From Candidatus Omnitrophota bacterium (GTDB lineage: Bacteria; Omnitrophota; Gorgyraeia; Gygaellales; Profunditerraquicolaceae), in the NCBI GenBank assembly GCA_028712175.1, contig JAQTQQ010000002.1, forward strand, positions 106,044 to 140,558: a DNA stretch of 34,515 nucleotides, in the 5' to 3' direction. Of the stretch, positions 7,492 to 14,844 are shown piece by piece. The position numbers and the translations under genes are program-made. Position 1 is the first letter of the stretch. Each line of letters begins with the position of its first letter. The notes under the pieces are model-generated. The model was not told the DNA's origin, ran no database searches, and saw only the letters and a list, made by a program, of their open reading frames with translations.

Positions 7492-8730
7492 CTATAGCGC
7501 GGGGTGTTTCTCAATCACCAAAACCGAATTAATCCCTCCTCTTCCGCGGGAAATGATCAAAGATTTTGTTATCTTGTATTCCTTTGCCTGTTTGGCAACA
7601 TAATTTAAACCCTTTAAAACCGGTGTTTCCAAATTTAATGTCGGCGCAACTAAACCATGCTCCATATTCAAAAGCGCAATGATCATATCCAGCGCACCGC
7701 TTGCCCCAAGCAGGTTTCCAAACATGGATTTCGGACAGCTTACAGGAATGTTCTTTAAATACTCTCCGAAAACTATCTCTAAAGCCTTGATCTCCGAATC
7801 ATCCCAAAGGCCAACCGCTAAACCGTCCAAACTAATATAACCAATCTCTTCTATGTTTGCCTCTGCATCACTAAGCGCCATACTAATTGCCCGGGCAAGC
7901 TCTTTTCCGTCGCCGGAACAATTAATCCTATCTACCCCGTCGCAAGAATAGCCGTAGCCGCTGATTAAGCCTAAAATACTGGCACCTCTTTTTTTAGCCC
8001 TGTCTACACTTTCCATAACCACAATGCCTGCGCCTTCACCAATAACAAAACCACTGCGCTCTTTATCAAACGGCCGGTAAGCTTCATTCGGGTTCTGATT
8101 ATTTTCTGACAGCGACCCATACGTATTACAGCACAATAAAGCATAAGGCGTAACCGGAGCCTCCATCCCGCCTGACAAAATCATGTTTAATTTATCTTTT
8201 TCCAGTACTTTTTTTGCGTAACCTAAAGCCATAAGAGAACTCGCCCTGTCGCTAACAACGGTTTTGCTAAAACCCTTGATCCCGTAATAAATAGACACTT
8301 GGCCCTGCGGCGCAGCAGGAAACCATGCGCTGGCCATATAAGGAGAAACTCCTTCCCTGCCTTCTAAATATAAATCCCTTAATTCTGTCTCCGCATAAAG
8401 CCAGCCGCCGATGGCGTTTCCCAAAAAAATACCCATAAGGCTGGGATCTTCGTTTTTAATATCAATCCCGGCATCCTGCAAAGCCAGCTCCGAAGCAACC
8501 AGAGCCATATGCGAAAAGGCATCTATCTTTTTTAAGAGCCTTTCGGATATATGGCTGTATTTTTCCAGGTCATCAATTTGCCCTGCGATATGCGATGGAT
8601 AAAGAGAAGCATCAAAACGGGTAATTTTTTTAATAAAAGACCTGCCGCTCTTAATATTCGCCCAGAATTGCCGTTTTCCAATTCCCGATGGGCTGACTAC
8701 GCCGATTCCTGTAATTGCTATTTTCCCCAT
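7492..8730 (-). CDS. KS-beta / chain length factor of a type II polyketide synthase
   Basis: 412 residues with the full ketosynthase fold (ITGIGVVSPSGIG at the N-terminus, GFVIGEGAGIVVME, a C-terminal SRGRGGINSVLVI), yet all catalytic residues have changed. The nucleophile position reads VVSDRASS, so Cys becomes Arg162; the first catalytic His becomes Asp302 (ISLDGLA); the second becomes Asn339 (SMFGNLLG). The Lys334 equivalent is kept. Loss of activity next to an intact KS is the hallmark of the chain length factor that sets polyketide length. In actinobacterial CLFs the Cys is usually Gln; Arg is uncommon. The start ATG overlaps the KS-alpha stop by one base (TAATG), which fits 1:1 production of the heterodimer. 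Confidence 0.92.
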   Translation of the reverse strand: MGKIAITGIGVVSPSGIGKRQFWANIKSGRSFIKKITRFDASLYPSHIAGQIDDLEKYSHISERLLKKIDAFSHMALVASELALQDAGIDIKNEDPSLMGIFLGNAIGGWLYAETELRDLYLEGREGVSPYMASAWFPAAPQGQVSIYYGIKGFSKTVVSDRASSLMALGYAKKVLEKDKLNMILSGGMEAPVTPYALLCCNTYGSLSENNQNPNEAYRPFDKERSGFVIGEGAGIVVMESVDRAKKRGASILGLISGYGYSCDGVDRINCSGDGKELARAISMALSDAEANIEEIGYISLDGLAVGLWDDSEIKALEIVFGEYLKNIPVSCPKSMFGNLLGASGALDMIIALLNMEHGLVAPTLNLETPVLKGLNYVAKQAKEYKITKSLIISRGRGGINSVLVIEKHPAL

Positions 8731-9992
8731 TATCCACCAAACCTTTTAAAGATAAGCGAAGAATGTATGCCTGAAAAACCGCTTGATGTTTTCATGATCA
8801 TATTAACTTTTTTTTGTATTGCCTGGTTCGGAATATAATATAAATCGCACTGCGGGTCTTTTTCCTCTTGATTAATAGTCGGCGGGAGGATATTTTTCTC
8901 AAATATCATCGCAACTATGGTCATCTCAACGGCGTTTGCCGCTGCCAAAGGATGCCCGATCATGGATTTAAGCGAGCTAATCGGAAGTTTATAGGCGTAA
9001 TCGCCAAAAATTGCCTTATAGGCATTGCTTTCAAAAATATCATTCATGCGCGTGCTTGATCCATGGGCATTAATATAATCTATCTGGCCGCATGCAACAT
9101 TCGCATCTTTTAATGCCAGTCCGATACAGGTTTCCATTGCCCTGCCGTCAGAAGGAAGATCAGTCATATGAAAAGCATTGCAGCTGGTGCCAAACCCCAA
9201 AACTTCGCAGTAAATCGGCGCGTTACGTTTAAGAGCATGACTTAATTCCTCGAGGATTAAAATTCCCGCGCCTTCTCCAAGCACAAAACCATCGCGTTTA
9301 TTATCAAAAGGCCGGGATGCCTTTTCCGGTTCGTCATTATGCACGGACAAAACATTGACTACATCAAAAGCGCCGAAGGTTATCGGGGTAAGCGGGGCCT
9401 CGGCTGCGCCACAAATCATTATCTCCTGCTCTCCATCCTGAATACTCTCAAGGCCAAACCCCAAAGAATCTGTCCCCGCGGTGCAGCCGGTAGAAATTGT
9501 ATTGCAGATTCCTTTTAATCCATACCGGGCGCTGATTTCTATGGAAGGAGTATTGAACATAGCCGCATCATATAAATCAGGGCGCACTAAAGCCGGGTCA
9601 ATCGGTTTATGTCCGTCTTCCGTGACCAAAGCGAACTCCTCTTCCATATATTTTGTCCCGCATATCGCATTTGCCAAACATACGCCGATACGCTGGGTGT
9701 CTTCTTTTGAAAAATCCAATTTGCTGTCATCAATAGCCATTTTACCGGCAGCAACTCCAAATTGAACATAACGGTCCATGCGCATAGCCTCTTGGTGATT
9801 TAGGCCCAATTTAAAAGGATCAAAATCCCTTACCTCGGCGGCAATCTTGGTATTAAAAACCGAAACATCAAAACCGGTCACCTTGCGCACCCCTGATTTA
9901 CCGCTTGAAAACCCTTCCCAGGCATTAATTTTCCCGATACCGTTAGGCGAAATTACCCCGATTCCGGTAACAACTACTCTGCGTTTAGCCAT
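8730..9992 (-). CDS. KS-alpha, catalytic ketosynthase of a type II polyketide synthase
   Basis: 420 residues. The nucleophile is Cys170 in ISTGCTAG, close to the STGCTSG motif of type II polyketide KS-alpha rather than the AxACAT form of FabF. The catalytic histidines are His310 (INAHGSST) and His347 (SSLKSMIGHP), with Lys342. The N-terminus VVVTGIGVISPNGIG is usual. It would condense malonyl units on the ACP together with KS-beta. A GAGGAG ribosome site lies about 12 bases before the ATG, just after the TIGR04076 gene. Confusion with a fatty-acid FabF is unlikely because of the adjacent inactive partner, the dedicated ACP and two cyclase genes. Confidence 0.92.
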   Translation of the reverse strand: MAKRRVVVTGIGVISPNGIGKINAWEGFSSGKSGVRKVTGFDVSVFNTKIAAEVRDFDPFKLGLNHQEAMRMDRYVQFGVAAGKMAIDDSKLDFSKEDTQRIGVCLANAICGTKYMEEEFALVTEDGHKPIDPALVRPDLYDAAMFNTPSIEISARYGLKGICNTISTGCTAGTDSLGFGLESIQDGEQEIMICGAAEAPLTPITFGAFDVVNVLSVHNDEPEKASRPFDNKRDGFVLGEGAGILILEELSHALKRNAPIYCEVLGFGTSCNAFHMTDLPSDGRAMETCIGLALKDANVACGQIDYINAHGSSTRMNDIFESNAYKAIFGDYAYKLPISSLKSMIGHPLAAANAVEMTIVAMIFEKNILPPTINQEEKDPQCDLYYIPNQAIQKKVNMIMKTSSGFSGIHSSLIFKRFGG

Positions 9993-9995
9993 AAG

Positions 9996-10592
9996 TTATT
10001 TCTTCTCCTCTACCCTAGTAACTTTAAAAATAATATCCCCTCCGTCAGGGCAGGTTACCGTATCGATTGAATCCGGATCCTGCATAAAGAAAAACTTTGC
10101 TCCGAAGTTTAAGGCAAACAAAGCCGGAAAGGCGGTGTGGAATGCCGCTCCGCAAAATCCCGGGATACATTTTAACCCCACAGTTTCCCATTTATCCCCA
10201 ACTTTGTATCCAAAACTACATTTACCTTTTGCCTTAACCACTTCAATGACCATTTTCTTAGGAGAAGGCCCTTTATGCTGGGGGTCACGTTCAATAAATT
10301 CTAACTTGCCTTGCTTATCCAAAATCTCGGCTTTAAATTCAAGCTTTCCTCCGTCCGGACAGGTTACCAGCAAGCTGCGCTGGTTATCGCGGAATCCGAA
10401 CTTAGCGCCAAAACTTAAGGCATAAATTACGGGAAAAAGTGCATGTGCCAGGCCCAGGCAAAAATGTTTCGGCCCATGCGTAAAATCTTCCAGGACAATC
10501 TCATCACCTATTTTATAACCATGATAACACTCGCCGTAGACCCCGGTTACTGTCAATTTTAGGCGGGGAAAAGGAGTTTTAACCTCATCCAT
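9996..10592 (-). CDS. Tandem TIGR04076-family protein
   Basis: 198 residues made of two diverged copies of one domain. Copy 1 (about 10-95) has GECYHGYKIGDE and later VTCPDGGKLEFK. Copy 2 (about 110-195) has GKCSFGYKVGDK and VTCPDGGDIIFK. The paired Cys-x-x-GYKxGD and CPDGG motifs are the hallmark of TIGR04076, a small family of unknown function usually found as single-domain proteins of 90-100 residues. There is no signal peptide. The gene lies 1 base after the ketopantoate-reductase-like gene and 3 bases before KS-alpha, so it is fully embedded in the synthase operon. The conserved Cys residues could bind a metal or cofactor, but that is only a suggestion. Confidence 0.8.
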   Translation of the reverse strand: MDEVKTPFPRLKLTVTGVYGECYHGYKIGDEIVLEDFTHGPKHFCLGLAHALFPVIYALSFGAKFGFRDNQRSLLVTCPDGGKLEFKAEILDKQGKLEFIERDPQHKGPSPKKMVIEVVKAKGKCSFGYKVGDKWETVGLKCIPGFCGAAFHTAFPALFALNFGAKFFFMQDPDSIDTVTCPDGGDIIFKVTRVEEKK

Positions 10593-10593
10593 T

Positions 10594-11598
10594 TTAAATA
10601 AGCTCCTTGGTCTTATCTATCAAATCTTCCTTGCTAAAGAATCTACCGTTTTCTTCAACCTCGTGCACCATATCCACTAAAACCTTGTTTAATGGCGCAC
10701 GCATATTATTCTCCTCAGCCAGGCGCACAAATTCACCGTTAATATAATCAATCTCCGAAAGTTTACCGCGCATTATGCTTTGCAATATGGATCCATATAA
10801 CGGCTCGCGGCTTAAATTACTCATAAGATGAGAAAAAACCCCTGCGGCCTGTTCGCTGGGCATTGAAGTAAGCTTGGTAATATTCTCCACCGGAAACCCC
10901 GGCAGAGAAACCAAATCTATCCCAAGCTTATCAAAGATCTCAAAAGCCTCTTTCCAGATGGCAATACTGATGCGGCTAGTAGTCAAGTCACTGAATACAT
11001 CCTGCATGCTTTTACCGATTATCGCAGGCAGGCAGTTATTGGCATTAACAAAAATTTTTAAGTACTTCATCCCCTTAATATCCTCGCTGATTATCGTAGG
11101 GAAAGCTTCGTCTAAAACCAGGCTTAAAGAAAGCATGGCTTCGGTAGGATTTGGGTTAAAAAAACTGCCTAATACCCAGCTGCCTTCAAAATTATGCACT
11201 ACCTTGCCGGCTTCAAGCGCCGTAGCACCGAACATAATAATACTAGAAATAATATTATCCTTGGAAATATACTTAGAAACCAGTGTATCTGCCTGAACGC
11301 CGTTCTGCGTAGTGAGCACTAAGGAATTATGCAGCAGGTGAGAACTGTCTTTTAAAGCAGCATCGATATCCTGGGTTTTAGTCGCCAGAATCAATAGTTC
11401 CGGAATATAGTTTAGGGTCTCGGAAATACCAATACGCACCGAGAAATTACCCCTTACCCCCGATATAGAAAGTCCTTTTTCCTTAATCGCCCGAACGGCA
11501 TCGCTGCGGCCGACCAAAGTTACATCTTCGCCTTTTCCTTTAAGATACCCTGCGACTAAACAACCTATGGCTCCTGGGCCGATAACTGCGATACGCAT
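10594..11598 (-). CDS. Ketopantoate reductase-like (PanE/ApbA family) dehydrogenase
   Basis: 334 residues. The N-terminal Rossmann domain begins MRIAVIGPGAIGCLVAGYL (GxGxxG), followed by the NADPH-specific VGRSD turn and the family segments LLILATKT and TTQNGV. The C-terminal helical domain has KYLKIFVNANNCLP (the substrate-site Lys and Asn of the family) and KLSEIDYINGEFV, matching the conserved E-x-x-x-xNG region. The ATG overlaps the stop of the small upstream gene as TAATG. The enzyme could be a true 2-dehydropantoate reductase (coenzyme A / phosphopantetheine supply, which would suit ACP-dependent chemistry) or a ketoreductase recruited for the polyketide. The context does not decide between these. 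Confidence 0.85.
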   Translation of the reverse strand: MRIAVIGPGAIGCLVAGYLKGKGEDVTLVGRSDAVRAIKEKGLSISGVRGNFSVRIGISETLNYIPELLILATKTQDIDAALKDSSHLLHNSLVLTTQNGVQADTLVSKYISKDNIISSIIMFGATALEAGKVVHNFEGSWVLGSFFNPNPTEAMLSLSLVLDEAFPTIISEDIKGMKYLKIFVNANNCLPAIIGKSMQDVFSDLTTSRISIAIWKEAFEIFDKLGIDLVSLPGFPVENITKLTSMPSEQAAGVFSHLMSNLSREPLYGSILQSIMRGKLSEIDYINGEFVRLAEENNMRAPLNKVLVDMVHEVEENGRFFSKEDLIDKTKELI

Positions 11599-11867
11599 TA
11601 GCTTTTAATGTTTTTTGGAAAACCGTATTTTTTATAATCAAAACCGGTCTGCTCAAGTATGCGGACCATCATGCTATAGAACGGGGATGGAACATCGGAA
11701 AAAAAAGCTCCAATCACATCCTGATCCTCTACTCGGGCAGAATTACGCAGAAAAGCTATTTTCTCCGCCTGCACCCTAACTACCGACTCGGCGATATGGC
11801 GATGGAATACCGGTATTTTAGAAATTAAGGTTTTAAATTTGTTTTCGGTTTTAGCTTCCCAAAGCAT
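11598..11867 (-). CDS. Small protein with PCP-reductase-like (PF08369-like) pattern, first gene of the polyketide operon
   Basis: 89 residues. The sequence W-x2-A ... IPVFHRHIAESVVRVQAEKIAF ... VEDQDV resembles the small C-terminal domain of light-independent protochlorophyllide reductase subunit B (PCP_red) that also occurs as stand-alone proteins. I judge this by pattern only. The second half (AFFSDVPSPFYSMMVRILEQTGFDYKKYGF) extends beyond that domain. There is no signal peptide or Cys cluster. It starts 42 bases downstream of the palindrome and overlaps the reductase gene by one base. As the first gene of the operon it is transcribed from the promoter at 11936-11964. Function unknown. Confidence 0.6.
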   Translation of the reverse strand: MLWEAKTENKFKTLISKIPVFHRHIAESVVRVQAEKIAFLRNSARVEDQDVIGAFFSDVPSPFYSMMVRILEQTGFDYKKYGFPKNIKS

Positions 11868-11908
11868 GGTTTAACCTTATTAAATTTAAGGAGTTGTATT
11901 CCAAATGA

Positions 11909-11938
11909 AATTATATAGTAAAATTTTACTATATAATT
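11909..11938. promoter_or_regulatory. 30-bp perfect palindrome, probable operator of the polyketide operon
   Basis: Half-site AATTATATAGTAAAA, mirrored exactly with no spacer. It overlaps the last 3 bases of the -10 box and covers the expected transcription start, the usual place for a repressor site (TetR- or MarR-type in size). No T-run follows it, so it is not a typical terminator. The regulator gene is not in the window. Confidence 0.7.
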
Positions 11939-11964
11939 CTAATAAAACCGCGTTAGTTTGTCAA
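11936..11964 (-). promoter_or_regulatory. Sigma70-type promoter of the type II polyketide operon
   Basis: The complement shows a perfect -35 TTGACA (11959-11964), a 17-base spacer and TAGAAT (11936-11941) as -10. It lies just after the end of gspK and reads into the first gene of the polyketide operon. It separates the secretion operon from the polyketide operon. Confidence 0.75.
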
Positions 11965-11969
11965 GTTAA

Positions 11970-12929
11970 TTAATACTCTTTCCAGGAGAATACTTTCTTG
12001 GTCGCAGGATGGATAATAATACTATAGCGCAGGCCTTCTTCTTTATTGCCAAAGACAGGTTTAACATTAAAACGCAGGTATTCTGACTTTACATCTAATA
12101 TGGCAAGTAAAGACAGAATATCCTGTTCTTGCCTTAAGCCTAAAAAGGTAAAATTTCTTAAATCCTCCAGGATTAGCGCAGTACTTGAAAACCCATACCC
12201 TAAATCAACATCAGAGTAACGTGGATCAGGGTTTTCGATTTTATGCACACGCCGAAAACGTAAAATTGCGTCAACGACCTCCTCATCTAAACCCAAGGCT
12301 AAAAACACGGGCTTACTTGCTGTATTAATGTTTATTTTACCCTGGCCATAAACAGTAACCAAATCTTTAAAAGACACAAATTTTTCTTTAGTCATATCTT
12401 CGACTAAAAGCACTTCATTGACTGAAGCAAATGGCCGCATTCCGCTATTTATTATTTTGTCTGCGAGCTCTTCGTTTAGGCCCGGCAGCCTTTTAAGGAC
12501 ATCCCTGGACGCAGTATTTAAATTAATCAAGGCGCTTTCATCAACCAGCTCAAAACTATCCGCAGAATATTTTTTATCAGCAAAACAATATTTATAGTAA
12601 ATATTTTCGCATAAAATCTGCTGGTTTTCCCTTGCCAGTTCATCAAAAGTATCAAAGGCAGGGGTAGCATCCCCTTCTTCCAGGTAAAAAACTGTTTTTA
12701 ATGCCGCGCGGGCCACAGGCAATGACAACCTTAAACGCTGATAAGCCTTAGTAAACTTTATCTCCTGAAAAGCCAGCCCTGCCAAACCCATGCCCAATAA
12801 AGAAAGGATCATTATCGCCCAGAGGCAGATAATTAAAATGCTGGCTTTTTTCTGACTTAAGTCCAAAATATTTCTTCCCGGCTTAAGCTGTAGGCAAAAA
12901 TACTGTCGAGTCATACTCTTGATTTTCAT
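11970..12929 (-). CDS. gspK: General secretion pathway protein K (minor pseudopilin)
   Basis: 319 residues. A short N-terminal leader ending in KK is followed by a hydrophobic helix (ASILIICLWAIMILSLLG) lacking the Glu5 of other pseudopilins, as is usual for GspK. The periplasmic part contains INLNTASRDVLKRLPGL and ININTASKPVFLAL, the paired helix-hairpin-helix-like motifs of the GspK saddle domain. GspK caps the pseudopilus tip with GspI and GspJ, whose genes lie directly upstream. The start overlaps gspJ by 47 bases; an internal Met at residue 6 would shorten this slightly. It is the last gene of the secretion operon; the polyketide promoter begins within a few bases of its stop. Confidence 0.88.
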   Translation of the reverse strand: MKIKSMTRQYFCLQLKPGRNILDLSQKKASILIICLWAIMILSLLGMGLAGLAFQEIKFTKAYQRLRLSLPVARAALKTVFYLEEGDATPAFDTFDELARENQQILCENIYYKYCFADKKYSADSFELVDESALINLNTASRDVLKRLPGLNEELADKIINSGMRPFASVNEVLLVEDMTKEKFVSFKDLVTVYGQGKININTASKPVFLALGLDEEVVDAILRFRRVHKIENPDPRYSDVDLGYGFSSTALILEDLRNFTFLGLRQEQDILSLLAILDVKSEYLRFNVKPVFGNKEEGLRYSIIIHPATKKVFSWKEY

Positions 12930-13512
12930 CAGTAATAGTAAACTTCACGGCAGTAGGCAGATAATCCTCCTGCCACTGGTCCGTCCATTTGTAAGTATTT
13001 TGCTTCAAATCAAAATAAAAATAAGAAAATTTTACATCCTTGACTTTAGACAAAAAAACCGAAGGTTTATCCTTAAAACCCGCCTCTATCGTGCCTTCAG
13101 GTGTCGTGATCTCATCCAGCCTGTCCGCCACACGCATCATGCAGAGTGACGAGCTGTCAAAATAATAAGTTAAACGGCAGGGAAAATAATCCAAGGAGCC
13201 GGCAAAACTAATTCTAGCCTTAGCGCCGGAAAATAACTGTTTCTTGTAACTTGGTTGCTGCCTTAGCTCCCGGCCAAGCCTTTCGACTCTAAGCAGGATC
13301 TTCTGTTGCCTAAGATCGACATTTCTTATCCGGCGCAATATTGAGGCTCCGGAGAAAAAAGTTGAATAGATAGCAATACTGACAACAGAAAAAATGGAGA
13401 CCGCAATAAGCAGCTCTACCAGAGTAAACCCCGGAAGGGTAAAGGCTCTTTTAGTTGATTTATTGTTTTTGTTTGAATAGGTATGTGGAAAGAGTGATAT
13501 GTTTTCTGACAT
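12883..13512 (-). CDS. gspJ: General secretion pathway protein J (minor pseudopilin)
   Basis: 209 residues with a prepilin peptidase site PGFTLVELLIAVSIF (cleavage before Phe at about residue 29, Glu5 present) after an unusually long leader. The rest follows GspJ: LRQQKILLRVERLGRELRQ after the helix, then beta strands ending with a C-terminal PTAVKFTIT strand. The first 53 bases overlap the end of gspI in another frame; no other ATG, GTG or TTG lies before the cleavage site, so the overlap seems real. It forms the tip complex with GspI and GspK. Confidence 0.85.
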   Translation of the reverse strand: MSENISLFPHTYSNKNNKSTKRAFTLPGFTLVELLIAVSIFSVVSIAIYSTFFSGASILRRIRNVDLRQQKILLRVERLGRELRQQPSYKKQLFSGAKARISFAGSLDYFPCRLTYYFDSSSLCMMRVADRLDEITTPEGTIEAGFKDKPSVFLSKVKDVKFSYFYFDLKQNTYKWTDQWQEDYLPTAVKFTITDENQEYDSTVFLPTA

Positions 13513-13894
13513 TCTGTTCGCGCCAGCTAAGGTTAAGACATACTTGATTAAGATATTCGGTTAAATTTTCCGGCTGAGAGACCTCAGCTACTTCCTGCGT
13601 ATAATTATAATCCCTTAGAGTAGATTGCAATAAACCGCTAGATCCGGAAACAGACGAGCTGCCGGTTAGGCTCAAAACCTCAAGGGCCTCAAGCTTTTGG
13701 CTGGCTAGATTTAAAGCGCCGATAATATTCGCAGTTGAGTTTATCCCTCTTAATGCCGCAATATAAGAATTGGCTACAACAGTCAACCCTATCCCTAATA
13801 TAAGCACACTGATCATTATCTCAACCAAAGTAAAACCCGGGGAAAGACTTCGGAGGTATTTCTTTAACTTCTCAGGAATAGCCCTCTTTGTCAC
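13460..13894 (-). CDS. gspI: General secretion pathway protein I (minor pseudopilin)
   Basis: 144 residues starting at a GTG with a GGGGGGAG ribosome site. A 19-residue basic leader ends in PG, then FTLVEIMISVLILGIGL gives the class III cleavage site with Glu5 and the membrane helix. The NLASQKLEAL segment after the helix is typical of GspI. The start lies one base after the gspG stop, consistent with coupled translation. It nucleates the pseudopilus tip with GspJ and GspK. The minor pilin PilV family is close, but the flanking gspG, gspJ and gspK genes favour GspI. Confidence 0.83.
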   Translation of the reverse strand: MTKRAIPEKLKKYLRSLSPGFTLVEIMISVLILGIGLTVVANSYIAALRGINSTANIIGALNLASQKLEALEVLSLTGSSSVSGSSGLLQSTLRDYNYTQEVAEVSQPENLTEYLNQVCLNLSWREQNVRKHITLSTYLFKQKQ

Positions 13895-13895
13895 T

Positions 13896-14291
13896 TTACT
13901 CCCCCCAGTTTACAACATCATCTGCTGTACCTGACTGGCCATCACGGCCTGCGGAAAAAAGATCGTAACTATCCTGATTATGGTCACCCGGAGATTTATA
14001 TATATACGGCTTATTCCAGGGATCCATAGGTTTTTTCTTTAAGTAAGGCCCACGCCAGCTTTCTCCGCCAGCCGGCCGGTTCCTTAAATAATCAAGGGAC
14101 TCCGGATACTGGCCCATGTCCATTTCATACAGGTCAAGCGCCAGCGGGATGCTTGCATTAATATCTGTTTTTGCTGCTTGAATACGCGCCTGCTCGGATC
14201 TACCGGCCAAACGCGGCACCACCATTGCCGAGAGAACCCCGATAATAATTACGACAAGCATCAGTTCAATTAAAGTAAAAGCTTTTTTCAT
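13896..14291 (-). CDS. gspG: Major pseudopilin GspG
   Basis: 131 residues, a near-textbook GspG. The leader MKKA is very short, followed by FTLIELMLVVIIIGVLSAMVVP (Glu5 present). The globular part shows QYPESLDYL, WRGPYLKKKPMDPWNKPYIY and the calcium-loop region DLFSAGRDGQSGTADD ending in VVNWGE. Residue -1 of the cleavage site is Ala instead of the usual Gly, a variant also common in related uncultured lineages. It forms the shaft of the type II secretion pseudopilus. The gene lies 22 bases after gspM. Confidence 0.93.
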   Translation of the reverse strand: MKKAFTLIELMLVVIIIGVLSAMVVPRLAGRSEQARIQAAKTDINASIPLALDLYEMDMGQYPESLDYLRNRPAGGESWRGPYLKKKPMDPWNKPYIYKSPGDHNQDSYDLFSAGRDGQSGTADDVVNWGE

Positions 14292-14313
14292 AAGGGCCTC
14301 CTTAGAATTACTT

Positions 14314-14844
14314 TTATAAAAATGATACCCCCAAAATGGTTGCGTCCATCTTTAACAAGCTCCCTGTTTCATCTTTAATAGACAGGGCAATTTTCTCAAC
14401 ATGCAATAAAATATTTGCCTGCTCAATGCCTGAAATAAAATCTAAAATATTCGCCAGCTGGCCTTCGGAGCGTAAATTAATACGGTAAAGCCCCACCCCT
14501 CCTTTTGCCTTGCTTGCGCCGGCAAGGTTCATATCTAATATCTGAAGTTTTGATTTTCTTGCCTCGGCTTCAATCTTGCTCATTACCATAGCCGATTTAT
14601 CCTCATCACTACCCTTAAGGCTTAAATACCCTTCAATCTGCTTCTGCGCCTTAAGGATCTCCAGCCGGCTGTGCTCTAATGCCAGATATTTACGGATCTC
14701 CATTTTAGACTGCTCAACTTCTTCGGTATAAGATGCAATCTTTGAGTATATCGGCCCTAGCACAAGGCTCTTAATTACAAATAAAACCACCAGTATGCCG
14801 ATAACTATTATTAATATTTTCTCTTTATTGTTTAATTTTCTCAT
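14314..14844 (-). CDS. gspM: GspM/PilO-like inner-membrane platform protein
   Basis: 176 residues: a short basic N-terminus, one membrane helix (ILIIVIGILVVLFVIKSLVL), a coiled-coil stretch (about 35-75) and a ferredoxin-like C-terminal domain (LYRINLRSEGQLANILDFISGIEQ) as in PilO and GspM. The ATG overlaps the stop of the GspL-like gene by 4 bases. It would pair with the PilN part of that protein to join the cytoplasmic ATPase to the pseudopilus base. Confidence 0.8.
   Translation of the reverse strand: MRKLNNKEKILIIVIGILVVLFVIKSLVLGPIYSKIASYTEEVEQSKMEIRKYLALEHSRLEILKAQKQIEGYLSLKGSDEDKSAMVMSKIEAEARKSKLQILDMNLAGASKAKGGVGLYRINLRSEGQLANILDFISGIEQANILLHVEKIALSIKDETGSLLKMDATILGVSFL

Noticed and set aside
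9996-10592. Assembly duplication as cause of the two TIGR04076 copies
   Set aside because: The copies share motifs but differ over most residues, so they are an old duplication.
11909-11938. Palindrome after gspK as a Rho-independent terminator
   Set aside because: The stem is almost all A/T, and no T-run follows on the minus strand. Its overlap with a good -10 box fits an operator better.
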